Assembly: GCA_947495135.1 (NCBI GenBank)
Contig: CANLXN010000003.1
Location: 1 to 64,000 of the forward strand
Reading direction: 5' to 3'
Source of the DNA: an uncultured Flavobacteriaceae bacterium
Lineage (GTDB): Bacteria > Bacteroidota > Bacteroidia > Flavobacteriales > Flavobacteriaceae
DNA: 64,000 nt
Numbering within the stretch: position 1 is the stretch's first letter; each line of letters starts with the position of its first letter. The notes below the pieces were generated by a model. The model saw only the letters and a program-made list of their open reading frames with translations, made no database searches and was not told where the DNA came from. Below, piece by piece: positions 45,100 through 54,541 of the stretch. The translations under genes were made by a program, and so were the position numbers.

Positions 45100-46437
45100 C
45101 TATCTCCTAGAAAAATAAAGACGAGCGTCCTTAGGTTTTAAAGTAATGAGCGGAGTGATTTCGATGGGAGTTTCTTTCTTTTTTATACTGAAATTTTCTA
45201 CCAAATGGGCAATTGCGAAGACCATCTCATACATCGCAAAGTTATTCCCTATGCACATGCGCGGCCCAGCACCAAAAGGAAAATAATTATTGGATACTTT
45301 TACACCTATTTCAGGATCAAATCGATCTGGATTAAAAATTTCTGGCTCCTCCCAGAAAGTTGGATCTCTATGAATTTCATGCACCGAAAATAAGATGGTA
45401 GAATTTTTCTTTAGTTTCATACCATTATATTCATCCTCCTCGTAATTAACCCTATCAATAAAATAGGCAGGGGGATATAGACGCATCGCTTCATTAATAA
45501 CTTGTTTTGTGTAAGCACATTCCTTTAAAAAACTCATTAGATCGTTAGACCGTTCTCTAGCTTCTTTAACTTCCTGAAACACTCGCTCCTGAATTTCGGG
45601 ATGTTGTGCCAATAGTTGAGCAGTAAAGCTGAGTGCATTGGAGGTGGTTTCATGCCCTGCAGTAAACAAAATAAGGATTTCATCCACAAGTTGTTTTTCT
45701 GGCATTGCAGTACCATCCTCATACCGCGCGTCTAGCAACATATCCAACAAATCGCCTTCCTTACGACCACTTTCTCGTCTCACTTCGGCATACTTGAGAA
45801 GAACAGCTCTGGCTTCTCCTACTAAATCAATATGCCTTTTAATGGTTCCACTTAATTTAAACCACCATATTTTAAAAGGTTGCCTTAATTCTTTTACCAA
45901 CATCTTTTGGGCAGTCTCGGTAGTATTCTGAAGTCGCTCAATTTCTTGCCTATCAATTTCTCCACTAAACAATGTTTTGGCCACTACTTGAAAGGCCAAA
46001 TCATTAAAAACAGGAAAAACGTCAAAATCCTTCTCTGTTTCTATTCTAGAAATTTCAACCTCAATGGCATCTTGCATTGTTTGCATAAGTTGCTCGAGCT
46101 GTTTCTTATGAAATGCTGGCTGGATTAACTTTCGCTGTTTTTGCCAATGCTCACCTTCAGCAGTAAGCAATCCCTTGCCTACATACTTTGCAAGGTCCCT
46201 TGTTTGGATAGGCGACTTTGTATAGTTACGCTGATTTTTCTGAAGCACGTATTTTAAAAAATCGGGATCTCGACTAAAAATAACTGAATTCCTTAATCCA
46301 ATCCGCAGTTCGAACGTATTTCCTAGTCGCTCAAAGTTTAAGTGGTGAAATGGTAAGGGATTCTTTAAAATTTTCCCCGCATGTTGAAGAAATCGAGTAA
46401 AAGGTACTTTTGGGATGGAATGTAGGTTATTAGACAA
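45100..46437 (-). CDS. Cytochrome P450
   Basis: 445 residues with all P450 hallmarks: I-helix AGHETTSNAL, K-helix ExxR in NEAMRLYPP, PERF-type FNPDRF, and the heme loop FPFGAGPRMCIGNNFA with proximal C395. No membrane anchor, so a soluble enzyme; fatty-acid or xenobiotic hydroxylase-like by overall similarity to CYP102/CYP4-type class, substrate unknown. Start TTG at 46437: the frame has a stop three codons upstream and no ATG before about residue 115. It follows ruvB by 72 bases in the same direction. Confidence 0.92.
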   Translation of the reverse strand: MSNNLHSIPKVPFTRFLQHAGKILKNPLPFHHLNFERLGNTFELRIGLRNSVIFSRDPDFLKYVLQKNQRNYTKSPIQTRDLAKYVGKGLLTAEGEHWQKQRKLIQPAFHKKQLEQLMQTMQDAIEVEISRIETEKDFDVFPVFNDLAFQVVAKTLFSGEIDRQEIERLQNTTETAQKMLVKELRQPFKIWWFKLSGTIKRHIDLVGEARAVLLKYAEVRRESGRKEGDLLDMLLDARYEDGTAMPEKQLVDEILILFTAGHETTSNALSFTAQLLAQHPEIQERVFQEVKEARERSNDLMSFLKECAYTKQVINEAMRLYPPAYFIDRVNYEEDEYNGMKLKKNSTILFSVHEIHRDPTFWEEPEIFNPDRFDPEIGVKVSNNYFPFGAGPRMCIGNNFAMYEMVFAIAHLVENFSIKKKETPIEITPLITLKPKDARLYFSRR

Positions 46438-46509
46438 TGATAGTTATTTAGGTATTCTTAATTTAAACGCTCGGCACAAAAAATTTTGCCACTTGGAGCG
46501 CAAGTCTCT

Positions 46510-47532
46510 TTAAAATAGCCCTCCCTGCGTAGGGCCTTTGTGTTTCCCCAAATGCTTGTAGGCAGCTTCCGTAACTTCTCGCCCTCTTGGAGTGCGCATG
46601 ATGAAGCCTTGCTGAATTAAAAACGGCTCGTACACTTCTTCAATAGTTTCTGCGCTTTCAGAAACTGCTGTCGCCAAGGTCGTGATCCCAACTGGTCCTC
46701 CCTTAAATTTTTCTATGATAGTTGTTAAGATTTTATTATCCATCTCATCCAATCCATGCGCATCAACACTTAACTGTTCCAAAGCGTATTTAGAAATGGC
46801 AATATCTATGTTTCCATCTCCCTTTATCTGAGCAAAATCTCGAACTCTACGTAAGAGTGCATTCGCAATACGAGGAGTCCCTCTGCTTCTGCCAGCAATT
46901 TCTATCGCAGCTTCCATGGTAATAGGCATGCTTAATATTCCAGCACTGCGCTGAACAATGCTAGTAAGTAATTCGGTTGTGTAGTATTGAAGACGGGAGG
47001 CAATTCCGAAACGCGCACGCATGGGAGCCGTAAGTAATCCTGAACGCGTTGTTGCTCCAACCAACGTAAACGGTGCTAAATTAATTTGCACACTCCTAGC
47101 ATTTGGTCCAGACTCGATCATAATATCGATCTTGTAATCTTCCATTGCCGAATACAAATATTCTTCAACAATAGGGCTTAGTCTATGTATCTCATCAATA
47201 AAAAGAACATCTCTTTCGTCCAAATTGGTGAGTAAACCCGCCAAATCTCCTGGTTTGTCCAAAACAGGACCAGAAGTCACTCGTATATTTACATCCAGTT
47301 CGTTTGCTAGAATATAAGCCAAGGTTGTTTTTCCAAGTCCAGGAGGGCCGTGAAAAAGAGTGTGATCTAAGGCCTCTTCTCTTAAGTTTGCCGCCTTTAC
47401 AAAGACTTGCAAGTTTTCTAAAGCTTGATCCTGTCCAGTAAAATCGTCAAAGCTGAGAGGTCTTAGCTTTTTTTCGAGATCAATTTCTTGAGGAGACAAA
47501 TCATCTCCACTTGGATCAAGGTGTTCGTTCAT
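46510..47532 (-). CDS. ruvB: Holliday junction DNA helicase RuvB
   Basis: 340 residues from the ATG at 47532. AAA+ ATPase with Walker [10 protein letters not shown] (62-70), Walker [11 protein letters not shown], sensor [12 protein letters not shown]-type segment and C-terminal winged helix ([15 protein letters not shown]). Motor of the RuvAB branch-migration complex. Start chosen for normal family length; a much longer in-frame reading would overlap the divergent gene at 47630. The box TATATTTG ends only 4 bases before this ATG, so the transcript may be leaderless. Confidence 0.96.
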   Translation of the reverse strand: MNEHLDPSGDDLSPQEIDLEKKLRPLSFDDFTGQDQALENLQVFVKAANLREEALDHTLFHGPPGLGKTTLAYILANELDVNIRVTSGPVLDKPGDLAGLLTNLDERDVLFIDEIHRLSPIVEEYLYSAMEDYKIDIMIESGPNARSVQINLAPFTLVGATTRSGLLTAPMRARFGIASRLQYYTTELLTSIVQRSAGILSMPITMEAAIEIAGRSRGTPRIANALLRRVRDFAQIKGDGNIDIAISKYALEQLSVDAHGLDEMDNKILTTIIEKFKGGPVGITTLATAVSESAETIEEVYEPFLIQQGFIMRTPRGREVTEAAYKHLGKHKGPTQGGLF

Positions 47533-47536
47533 AACA

Positions 47537-47544
47537 CAAATATA
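47537..47544 (-). promoter_or_regulatory. -7 promoter box of ruvB, abutting the start codon
   Basis: TATATTTG on the minus strand, exact TAnnTTTG, with only TGTT between it and the ATG at 47532. Confidence 0.5.
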
Positions 47545-47629
47545 CGAATCCAAATTGGTTAAAATCGCTATAAAAAAGCAATGCTTATCCCCTATTTTAT
47601 CTAACTTAGCTTGGCCATCCATATTTTTA

Positions 47630-49822
47630 ATGATTCGAAAACTAACCACCTTTGCGTTCTTAATCACTTGCACCATATGCTTCACCCAAAGCAAAAGCAT
47701 TTCGGTAAAGCATATTTCAGAAAAAATAAATATTGATGGAGCCTTAACGGAAGATGCATGGAATTTAGTAAAGCCCGCTACCAACTTCTGGCAATACTTT
47801 CCAACAGATACCTTACAAGCCGAAAGCCAAACCGAAATTAAATTCCTTTATGACGACAAAACCCTTTTCGTGGGAATAAAAGTATTCGCACCGGGTAATG
47901 ACTATGTGGTTCCTTCTTTAAGACGTGACTTCCGAGCAGGCGGGAGTGATAATATTACCCTTATGTTCGATACGTTTAACGATGGGACAAATGCATTTTT
48001 GTTTGGAACTAACCCAGAAGGTGTTCGCAGAGAGGCACTAGTCTCGGGCGGAGGAACAGAATTACGCGGATTTACAACCAGCTGGGACACCAAATGGATA
48101 GGGGAGACTGTACAATACGAAGGTTATTACATTTGCGAATGGGCTATCCCAATGGCCGCTTTCAAATTTAATGAAGGCGAAAGTCGTTGGCGGTTTAATT
48201 CTTATATGTTCGACACTCAAGGAAACGAACGCAGTACGTGGATACAGATTCCACAAAACCAATTCATTTTCAATCTCGCTTATATGGGTGATATGGTATT
48301 CGAAAAACCCTTGAAAAACTCTAAAAGCCCAATTTCCATCATTCCCTATGTAAATGGTATCCTAGGGCAAGAGTTTGAATTGGAAGACGACTTTTCAGAG
48401 TTAAAAGTGGGAGGAGATGCAAGAATGACTATTGGTAATAGCCTTAATCTTGACTTGACAATTAATTCGGATTTTTCTCAAGTAGAAGTAGATCAACAGG
48501 TCACCAACCTCAGTAGATTTGAAGTCAATTTGCCCGAACAAAGACAATTCTTTATTGAAAATAGTGATCTTTTTGCCGACTTTGGAAATAACCGCGATGC
48601 CAACCCTTTCTTTTCGCGAAGAATTGGAATAGCTAAAGACACTAGCGATACTAACATTTTAAACGATATTATTGCAGGCGTAAGGCTCAGTGGAAAGCTG
48701 AACAACGACTTTAGAATAGGCCTATTGAATATGCAAACGGCCAATGACGAAAACAATGAAATAGGTGGGAACAACAACAGTGTGCTGGCGCTTCAGCATA
48801 AACTCTTTAGTCGATCTAACATCAGTTTACTATTCGTTAACAGACAGAATACCTCTAATAAAGAATACGTTACTCCAGAGGAAGAGTACAATCGAGTAGT
48901 TGGAATAGACTACAATCTAGCCAATGCAGACAATAGTTGGAATGGCAAATTCTTCGTACACAAATCCTTTACTCCCTTTTTAGAAAATGACGATTATTCG
49001 GCTGGGGCTCGCTTACAATACAACAGCAATAGTTGGAGAATTAGAGGAAGTGGTGTTTATGTAGGAGAGAACTTTCAGAGCGATCTCGGGTTTATTCGCA
49101 GAACCGACATCTTCAAATTAGACCCTCAGGCAGAGTACCTGCTCTTCCCAAAGAAAGGGATCGTTAACCAACATACCTTTGGCCTTACCACCATTATGCA
49201 GTGGCAGCCACTACTAGATTTTCAACTAGCCGATTATAACATTTTAATGGAATGGGAAGGTGCGTTAAAAGATAATGGCCGTTTAGGAGCAAGAATATTT
49301 AATCGGTATACCTATCTCTTCGATGAGTTCGATGCGTCCATTTCAGACGGAACACCTTTGCCAGCTAATACAGAGTATCGTTATAGTAATATGGAATTGG
49401 AATACCGAAGTGATAATAGAAAAACGTTTTTCTACACCATTCGGCCTACCTTTGGGCAATATTTCAATGGTGATATAGTAACCATTCGAGGAGACGTCAA
49501 TTGGCGCTTTCAACCACACCTCAATCTTTCCATTAGAGCTCGGTACGACAAAATTAACCTGCCAGACCCATTCCCCGACAACCAAATTTGGTTACTCGGT
49601 CCGCGTCTGGACGTAACTTTTAACAAATCGCTTTTTTGGAACACCTTAGTTCAATATAGCTCCTTAGACGAAAACGTTGGAATAAACTCTAGGCTACAAT
49701 GGCGTTTTGCCCCTTTATCCGATCTATTTCTGGTCTACAACGACAACTATTTCGCCGGCGATGTTTTTGCTCCTAGATTTAGAAGCATCAATTTAAAGGT
49801 AACTTACTGGTTATATCTATAA
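47630..49822 (+). CDS. DUF5916 outer-membrane protein with CBM9-like domain
   Basis: 730 residues from the ATG at 47630, giving signal sequence [20 protein letters not shown]. Residues about 25-205 form a carbohydrate-binding family 9-like domain ([43 protein letters not shown]). The remainder (about 225-730) is the DUF5916 region with many beta strands ending in an aromatic-rich strand ([13 protein letters not shown]), consistent with an outer-membrane barrel; the conserved [18 protein letters not shown] is typical. Function unknown in the family. Divergent from ruvB; followed by a structured repeat and terminators. Confidence 0.88.
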   Translation: MIRKLTTFAFLITCTICFTQSKSISVKHISEKINIDGALTEDAWNLVKPATNFWQYFPTDTLQAESQTEIKFLYDDKTLFVGIKVFAPGNDYVVPSLRRDFRAGGSDNITLMFDTFNDGTNAFLFGTNPEGVRREALVSGGGTELRGFTTSWDTKWIGETVQYEGYYICEWAIPMAAFKFNEGESRWRFNSYMFDTQGNERSTWIQIPQNQFIFNLAYMGDMVFEKPLKNSKSPISIIPYVNGILGQEFELEDDFSELKVGGDARMTIGNSLNLDLTINSDFSQVEVDQQVTNLSRFEVNLPEQRQFFIENSDLFADFGNNRDANPFFSRRIGIAKDTSDTNILNDIIAGVRLSGKLNNDFRIGLLNMQTANDENNEIGGNNNSVLALQHKLFSRSNISLLFVNRQNTSNKEYVTPEEEYNRVVGIDYNLANADNSWNGKFFVHKSFTPFLENDDYSAGARLQYNSNSWRIRGSGVYVGENFQSDLGFIRRTDIFKLDPQAEYLLFPKKGIVNQHTFGLTTIMQWQPLLDFQLADYNILMEWEGALKDNGRLGARIFNRYTYLFDEFDASISDGTPLPANTEYRYSNMELEYRSDNRKTFFYTIRPTFGQYFNGDIVTIRGDVNWRFQPHLNLSIRARYDKINLPDPFPDNQIWLLGPRLDVTFNKSLFWNTLVQYSSLDENVGINSRLQWRFAPLSDLFLVYNDNYFAGDVFAPRFRSINLKVTYWLYL

Positions 49823-49861
49823 GCTAAACCCAAACAAATAGGGTCAATTTTATAAGGGCGT

Positions 49862-49968
49862 GCCCCTTTTACTTCGCCTCCTGCTAAGTAAAAGAGCCGG
49901 GCTATTCGTTGCAACTCCTCGCCGCCTAAGGCGGGTGCGGGGTTTCCACTGCTATCCCTCACGCGAAA
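49862..49968 (-). repeat. Dispersed structured element, copy A
   Basis: On the minus strand: GGGATAGCAGTGGAAA-CCCCGC, then hairpin CCGCC-TTA-GGCGG (49922-49934), then GAGGAGTTGCAACGAATAG-CCCGG, then hairpin CTTTTACTT/AAGTAAAAG (49866-49894). The same blocks recur in copy B at 63575-63724 on the plus strand. GC content is well above the surrounding spacer. A 74-residue ORF crossing it is not considered real. Confidence 0.7.
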
Positions 49969-49994
49969 AACGAAACGACCCGCATAAAATAGAA

Positions 49995-50020
49995 AAAGCC
50001 ACAATCGAAATTGTGGCTTT
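49995..50020 (+). terminator. Terminator downstream of the DUF5916 gene
   Basis: 11-bp perfect stem AAAGCCACAAT/ATTGTGGCTTT, tetraloop CGAA. T-run is short on the plus strand and longer on the minus strand, so it may be bidirectional or belong to copy A. Confidence 0.6.
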
Positions 50021-50122
50021 CTAATCAAACGCTCCCCAGCGCCTAATTATGTCTAGTATTATAACTCAAAGATATACGAAGGATCGTATCACTCCAATAC
50101 GTATAAATACGTAATCGCGTAT

Positions 50123-50156
50123 AAAAAAACCCTCTTACGAAATGTAAGAGGGTTTT
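50123..50156 (-). terminator. Terminator of the act-cta operon
   Basis: 13-bp perfect stem AAAACCCTCTTAC/GTAAGAGGGTTTT, 5-base loop, with TTTTTTT on the minus strand; 67 bases past the ctaD stop. Between it and 50020 lies a small palindrome (TACGTAT-AA-ATACGTA, 50098-50113) and nothing else I can identify. Confidence 0.85.
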
Positions 50157-50222
50157 ATAGTTATATAAGAAAGAAATCTTCAAGCTTTTGAAATCAAAGC
50201 CCATTCCCACAAAAATTAGGAT

Positions 50223-52049
50223 TTAGTGATTCATTTCTTCTTCGTTATCCTGAAGGGGAATATGCTGTGCAGCAAAATCCTGTCCTGGAATAACATAGTC
50301 TGTTTCATCTTTGTTAAGCTTACTGTAATCATAAGCCCAACGATATACGTGAGGAATTGGTCCATCCCAGTTTCCATGTATGTGTTTCACTTCAGCTGTC
50401 CATTCCAACGTAGTTGATTTCCATGGATTTTTCGGTCCAACTTTTCCGAAGAACATCGACGAAATAAAATTATAAAGGAATACTAGTTGAGCCGCCGCAG
50501 CGATAAATGCGAATATGGTAATTACCACGTTTACGTCCGTAAGGTCGTCAAAGTAAGGGAAGGCTGTATTGGTATAGTAACGTCTTGGAAGACCTGCCAT
50601 ACCGATGAAGTGCATCGGGAAGAACACCCCATACGCACCAACCACAGTTACCCAAAAGTGGACATATCCTAAATTTTTATTTAATAATTTCCCTTCAAAC
50701 ATTTTAGGGAACCAGTGATATACACCAGCAAACAAACCGTACAATGCTGAAATACCCATTACCAAGTGGAAGTGAGCTACTACGAAGTAGGTATCGTGAA
50801 CGTTAATATCTAATGCACTATCTCCTAAGATAATCCCTGTAAGTCCTCCAGTAATGAAGGTAGAAACAAAGCCAATCGAAAACAGCATCGCTGGATTCAT
50901 TTGTAGATTACCTTTCCACAAGGTGGTAATCCAGTTAAAGGATTTCACCGCAGAAGGAATTGCAATAAGAAGTGTTGTAAACGTAAATACAGATCCAAGG
51001 AACGGATTCATTCCCGAAATAAACATGTGGTGACCCCATACAATTGTGGATAAAAATGCAATTGCCAGAATCGATGCTACCATCGCACGATAACCAAAAA
51101 TTGGTTTTCGCGAATTAGTAGCCATAATTTCAGAAACCATTCCCATTGCCGGAAGTATTACAATGTAAACTTCTGGGTGTCCAAGGAACCAAAATAGGTG
51201 TTCAAATAATACAGGAGATCCTCCTTGATTATGGAGTACTTCTCCCGCAATGTATATGTCGGATAAGAAGAAGGATGTACCAAAACTTCTATCCATAATT
51301 AACATTAACGCCGCAGATAACAATACTGGGAACGAAACCACACCAATAACTGCTGTAATAAAGAAAGCCCAAATCGTCAATGGTAGACGAGTCATAGACA
51401 TTCCCTTCGTACGCAGGTTTAATACGGTAACGATATAGTTAAGTGATCCTAATAAAGAGGAAGCAATAAAGATTGCCATCGATGTTAACCATAACGTCAT
51501 TCCAGCCCCAGATCCTGGGATGGCTTGCGGCAATGCACTCAATGGAGGATAAATAGTCCATCCAGCTGAAGCTGGTCCAGCCTCTACAAATAGAGACAAC
51601 ACCATAATTACGCTCGATATGAAAAACAGCCAATAGGAAACCATATTCAGAAAACCTGAAGCCATATCTCGCGCACCAATTTGCAGCGGAATGAGAAGGT
51701 TACTAAAAGTACCACTAAGTCCTGCAGTGAGAACGAAAAAAACCATTATCGTTCCGTGTATTGTAACTAATGCTAGATAGACACTAGGATCCATTACTCC
51801 GCCTTCTCCCCATTTACCAAGTAACACTTCGTAAATAGTAAACTCGTGGTCTGGCCATGCCAACTGCATTCTAAATAGCAGCGACATCGCTATTCCAATG
51901 ATTCCCATAAACAAACCAGTAATAAGGTATTGTTTAGAAATCATTTTGTGGTCTTGACTAAATATGTATTTAGTCACAAATGTTTCTTTGTGATGATGCC
52001 CATGATCATCGTGGTGATCTACTGCGTGATCTACTGCGTGTGCTGACAT
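50223..52049 (-). CDS. ctaD: Cytochrome c oxidase subunit I (aa3 type)
   Basis: 608 residues from the ATG at 52049. Twelve membrane helices; CuB/heme site motifs FWFLGHPEVYIVILP (His and Tyr pair), TIVWGHHMFISGMNP (two CuB His) and VHDTYFVVAHFHLVMG (heme ligands). N-terminus is unusual: MSAHAVDHAVDHHDDHGHHH, eight His in the first 20 residues. Catalytic subunit of the terminal oxidase reducing oxygen and pumping protons. Last gene of the operon, 25 bases after ctaC. Subunits III and IV are in the separate operon at 19.7-21.7 kb. Confidence 0.96.
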   Translation of the reverse strand: MSAHAVDHAVDHHDDHGHHHKETFVTKYIFSQDHKMISKQYLITGLFMGIIGIAMSLLFRMQLAWPDHEFTIYEVLLGKWGEGGVMDPSVYLALVTIHGTIMVFFVLTAGLSGTFSNLLIPLQIGARDMASGFLNMVSYWLFFISSVIMVLSLFVEAGPASAGWTIYPPLSALPQAIPGSGAGMTLWLTSMAIFIASSLLGSLNYIVTVLNLRTKGMSMTRLPLTIWAFFITAVIGVVSFPVLLSAALMLIMDRSFGTSFFLSDIYIAGEVLHNQGGSPVLFEHLFWFLGHPEVYIVILPAMGMVSEIMATNSRKPIFGYRAMVASILAIAFLSTIVWGHHMFISGMNPFLGSVFTFTTLLIAIPSAVKSFNWITTLWKGNLQMNPAMLFSIGFVSTFITGGLTGIILGDSALDINVHDTYFVVAHFHLVMGISALYGLFAGVYHWFPKMFEGKLLNKNLGYVHFWVTVVGAYGVFFPMHFIGMAGLPRRYYTNTAFPYFDDLTDVNVVITIFAFIAAAAQLVFLYNFISSMFFGKVGPKNPWKSTTLEWTAEVKHIHGNWDGPIPHVYRWAYDYSKLNKDETDYVIPGQDFAAQHIPLQDNEEEMNH

Positions 52050-52074
52050 ATCTTTTTTCTTAGCTAATTTTTTA

Positions 52075-53133
52075 TTATTGTTTAAGAGTTGCAGCGATGG
52101 TTGCTTGTTCAGCAATCCACGCATCATACTCCTCTTGAGTTTCAACTACAATCTTCATTTGCATATTATAGTGGCTATTTCCACATATTTTGTTACAAAG
52201 AAGTAAATAGTCGAATGTATAAGGTTCTAAAGGTTCATCATCTGGTCCCAGATTTTGATTCTTTGCTCGTCTTAGTCCGTTAATTTTATCCACTTTGGCC
52301 ACCACATCCTCGTCCAAACGCATCTCTGCTGTTGTAACGGTTGGTGTGAAAGCGAATTGAGTGATCATCCCTGGAACACAGTTCATTTGTGCTCTAAAGT
52401 GAGGCATGTAAGCAGAGTGTAATACGTCTTGTGAACGCATTTTAAATAATACTTTTCTTCCTAAAGGCAAGTGTAATTCGTTTACGACAATATCGTCCTG
52501 CGCATTTGGATCAGACCCATCTACACCTAGGGTATTCACGCCTTCGATTAATCGAACATTGGCTTCACCTAATGTATTGTCTTCACCTCCATAACGCGCT
52601 CTCCAATCGAATTGATAAGCATATAGTTCTACGATCATTGGATCGTCTTCGGTATCGACATTCATGATATCGGTCCAAGTAAAGAGTCCATAAATAATAA
52701 GACCCGCTAAAACAATCACTGGAATAATAGTCCAGATAAATTCGAGTTTATCATTATCGGCAAAGAAAACAGCTCTTGTTCCTTCCTTTCCTCTGTATTT
52801 AAACGAAAAGTATCCTAATAACCAGAGCGTAAAGAAACCTACAACAAAAATAAGTGCCATAGACACGTACATTAGGCTGTCAATTCCAGGGCCGTGTTCT
52901 GAAGCAGCTCTTGGCAATACTACATCGCCCCACTTCCAAAAACAAATTGCCAGTAATAGATAAGTAAAAAGAGTAAAACCTAACATCAACCATCCGTTGA
53001 TATTGTTGTCTTTATCGTTAGCTACTTGAGCAGTATCGTCTTGTTTAGATTTAGATAATTGAAATATCTTACCCATTTGCCAAATGGCAACTCCAAAAAG
53101 TATGATTACTAATACAACTAAAAATGCGGTCAT
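52075..53133 (-). CDS. ctaC: Cytochrome c oxidase subunit II
   Basis: 352 residues: N-terminal helix (about 3-20), two further membrane helices (about 48-68 and 88-112, the second of them LMYVSMALIFVVGFFTLWLLG-like, and another near 135-155), then the periplasmic cupredoxin domain with the CuA ligands in VLHSAYMPHF and CNKICGNSHYNM. The usual CSEICG Glu position is Lys here. Accepts electrons from ActE-type cytochrome c and passes them to subunit I. CuA loading is the likely job of the SCO protein at 18169-18804. Confidence 0.95.
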   Translation of the reverse strand: MTAFLVVLVIILFGVAIWQMGKIFQLSKSKQDDTAQVANDKDNNINGWLMLGFTLFTYLLLAICFWKWGDVVLPRAASEHGPGIDSLMYVSMALIFVVGFFTLWLLGYFSFKYRGKEGTRAVFFADNDKLEFIWTIIPVIVLAGLIIYGLFTWTDIMNVDTEDDPMIVELYAYQFDWRARYGGEDNTLGEANVRLIEGVNTLGVDGSDPNAQDDIVVNELHLPLGRKVLFKMRSQDVLHSAYMPHFRAQMNCVPGMITQFAFTPTVTTAEMRLDEDVVAKVDKINGLRRAKNQNLGPDDEPLEPYTFDYLLLCNKICGNSHYNMQMKIVVETQEEYDAWIAEQATIAATLKQ

Positions 53134-53157
53134 CGTTATCTGTCTTCTTTAATTTAA

Positions 53158-54513
53158 TTAATAGTGAAAATGCTTACTCTCTTTCATAAATGGATGACGC
53201 TTAGGAACCAATGGTGCCTTGGTCAATGCAGTAAATACTACAAACACAAACAATCCAAAGAAGAATAAAAGTGAACCAATTTCTGGTAAACCAATAAACC
53301 ATGATGTTCCAACTGTAGCTGGCATCACCATATTAAATACATCTATGTAATGTCCTAGAAGGATTACAATACCTGCCATCACAACAAACCAGTTTACACG
53401 TTTATAGTCACTGTTCATCAATAGCAGTAATGGGAACACAAAGTTCATTGCCACCATACCGAAAAACGGCAAGTTATAATCTTCAATTCTGGTAACAAAA
53501 TAAGTTACTTCTTCAGGAATATTCGCATACCAGATTAACATAAACTGAGAGAACCAAAGGTACGTCCAGAATATACTGAAGGCAAACATAAACTTAGCTA
53601 AATCGTGAATATGACTGTCGTTTACGTCTTTTAGGTAACCTTGACTCTTCAGTACAATCGTTACTAAAGCGATTACTGTGATCCCACAAACCATCATTCC
53701 AGCGAATACATACCATCCAAATAAGGTAGAGAACCAGTGTGGATCAAAACTCATTATCCAATCCCAAGACATCATGGATTCAGTATAAATAAAGAATACC
53801 AAGAACCCAGCGGTAAGCTTAAAGTTCTTTTTGAACCAACGGTTGTCTGTAGCATCATCATGATTAAGCATCCATTTTCTAGAGAAGTGACGATATAAGT
53901 TCCATCCTAGTAAATATATAACTGCTCTAATCATAAAGCCAGTACTATTTAACCATCCGCTTTTACCTGCAATTAATTTATCGTAATGATCACTCTCTGG
54001 ATTCACTAAGTCTGGATCCATCCAATGAAAGATGTGATTCACATGCATGGTAGAAAGTAATAAAAGAATAAGAATTATACCAGAAGCCCATGGTAGGTAG
54101 GCGGTAATTCCTTCCATTACCCTAAATAAGATAGGAGACCATCCTGCTTGCGCAACATGCTGAATCCCATAAAATGCTAACACCCCAAGAGAAATCATAA
54201 AAAAGAAGAATGACGCGATATACAAAGCAGACCAAGGTCTATTTTGCATTTGGTGTAATACATGCTCTAAATGAGCCTCTTCACCTCCATGAGCGTCTTC
54301 TGCGCCATGTGCATTAGCTTCTCCATGGTTTTCACCATGCCCAGAAGCCTCTTCAGCGTGTCCATCACCGTGACCATCTCCATGAGCGGCCATCATTTCT
54401 TTTACTTCAGCAGTACTGCTAGGAGCTGTTAAAAATCCAGCAATCATACCTAGGGCACCAACCACCATAAAAATGATTGCAAACAGTTTTAATTTATTAG
54501 GTAGCGTATACAT
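53158..54513 (-). CDS. actF: Alternative complex III subunit ActF (quinol:cytochrome c oxidoreductase membrane subunit)
   Basis: 451 residues from the ATG at 54513 (an ATG at 54561 would overlap actE and add 16 residues). About ten membrane helices in an NrfD-related fold. After the first helix (LKLFAIIFMVVGALGMIAGF) comes a His/Gly/Glu-rich loop at about 45-85 with ten His (HGDGHGDGH, HGEANAHGAEDAHGG). ActF pairs with ActC in the membrane part of ACIII. 24 bases upstream of ctaC. Confidence 0.88.
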   Translation of the reverse strand: MYTLPNKLKLFAIIFMVVGALGMIAGFLTAPSSTAEVKEMMAAHGDGHGDGHAEEASGHGENHGEANAHGAEDAHGGEEAHLEHVLHQMQNRPWSALYIASFFFFMISLGVLAFYGIQHVAQAGWSPILFRVMEGITAYLPWASGIILILLLLSTMHVNHIFHWMDPDLVNPESDHYDKLIAGKSGWLNSTGFMIRAVIYLLGWNLYRHFSRKWMLNHDDATDNRWFKKNFKLTAGFLVFFIYTESMMSWDWIMSFDPHWFSTLFGWYVFAGMMVCGITVIALVTIVLKSQGYLKDVNDSHIHDLAKFMFAFSIFWTYLWFSQFMLIWYANIPEEVTYFVTRIEDYNLPFFGMVAMNFVFPLLLLMNSDYKRVNWFVVMAGIVILLGHYIDVFNMVMPATVGTSWFIGLPEIGSLLFFFGLFVFVVFTALTKAPLVPKRHPFMKESKHFHY

Positions 54514-54541
54514 ATCTTTAGCTATTCTCTTAATTCTTTGG

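Noticed and set aside
47533-47784. 84-codon N-terminal extension of ruvB
   Set aside because: It overlaps the divergent gene at 47630 and the ruvB promoter box, and RuvB normally starts near the chosen ATG.
49804-50028. 74-residue minus-strand ORF across the spacer after the DUF5916 gene
   Set aside because: It runs through structured copy A and the terminator stem at 49995-50020; its composition follows the hairpins and it has no start signal.
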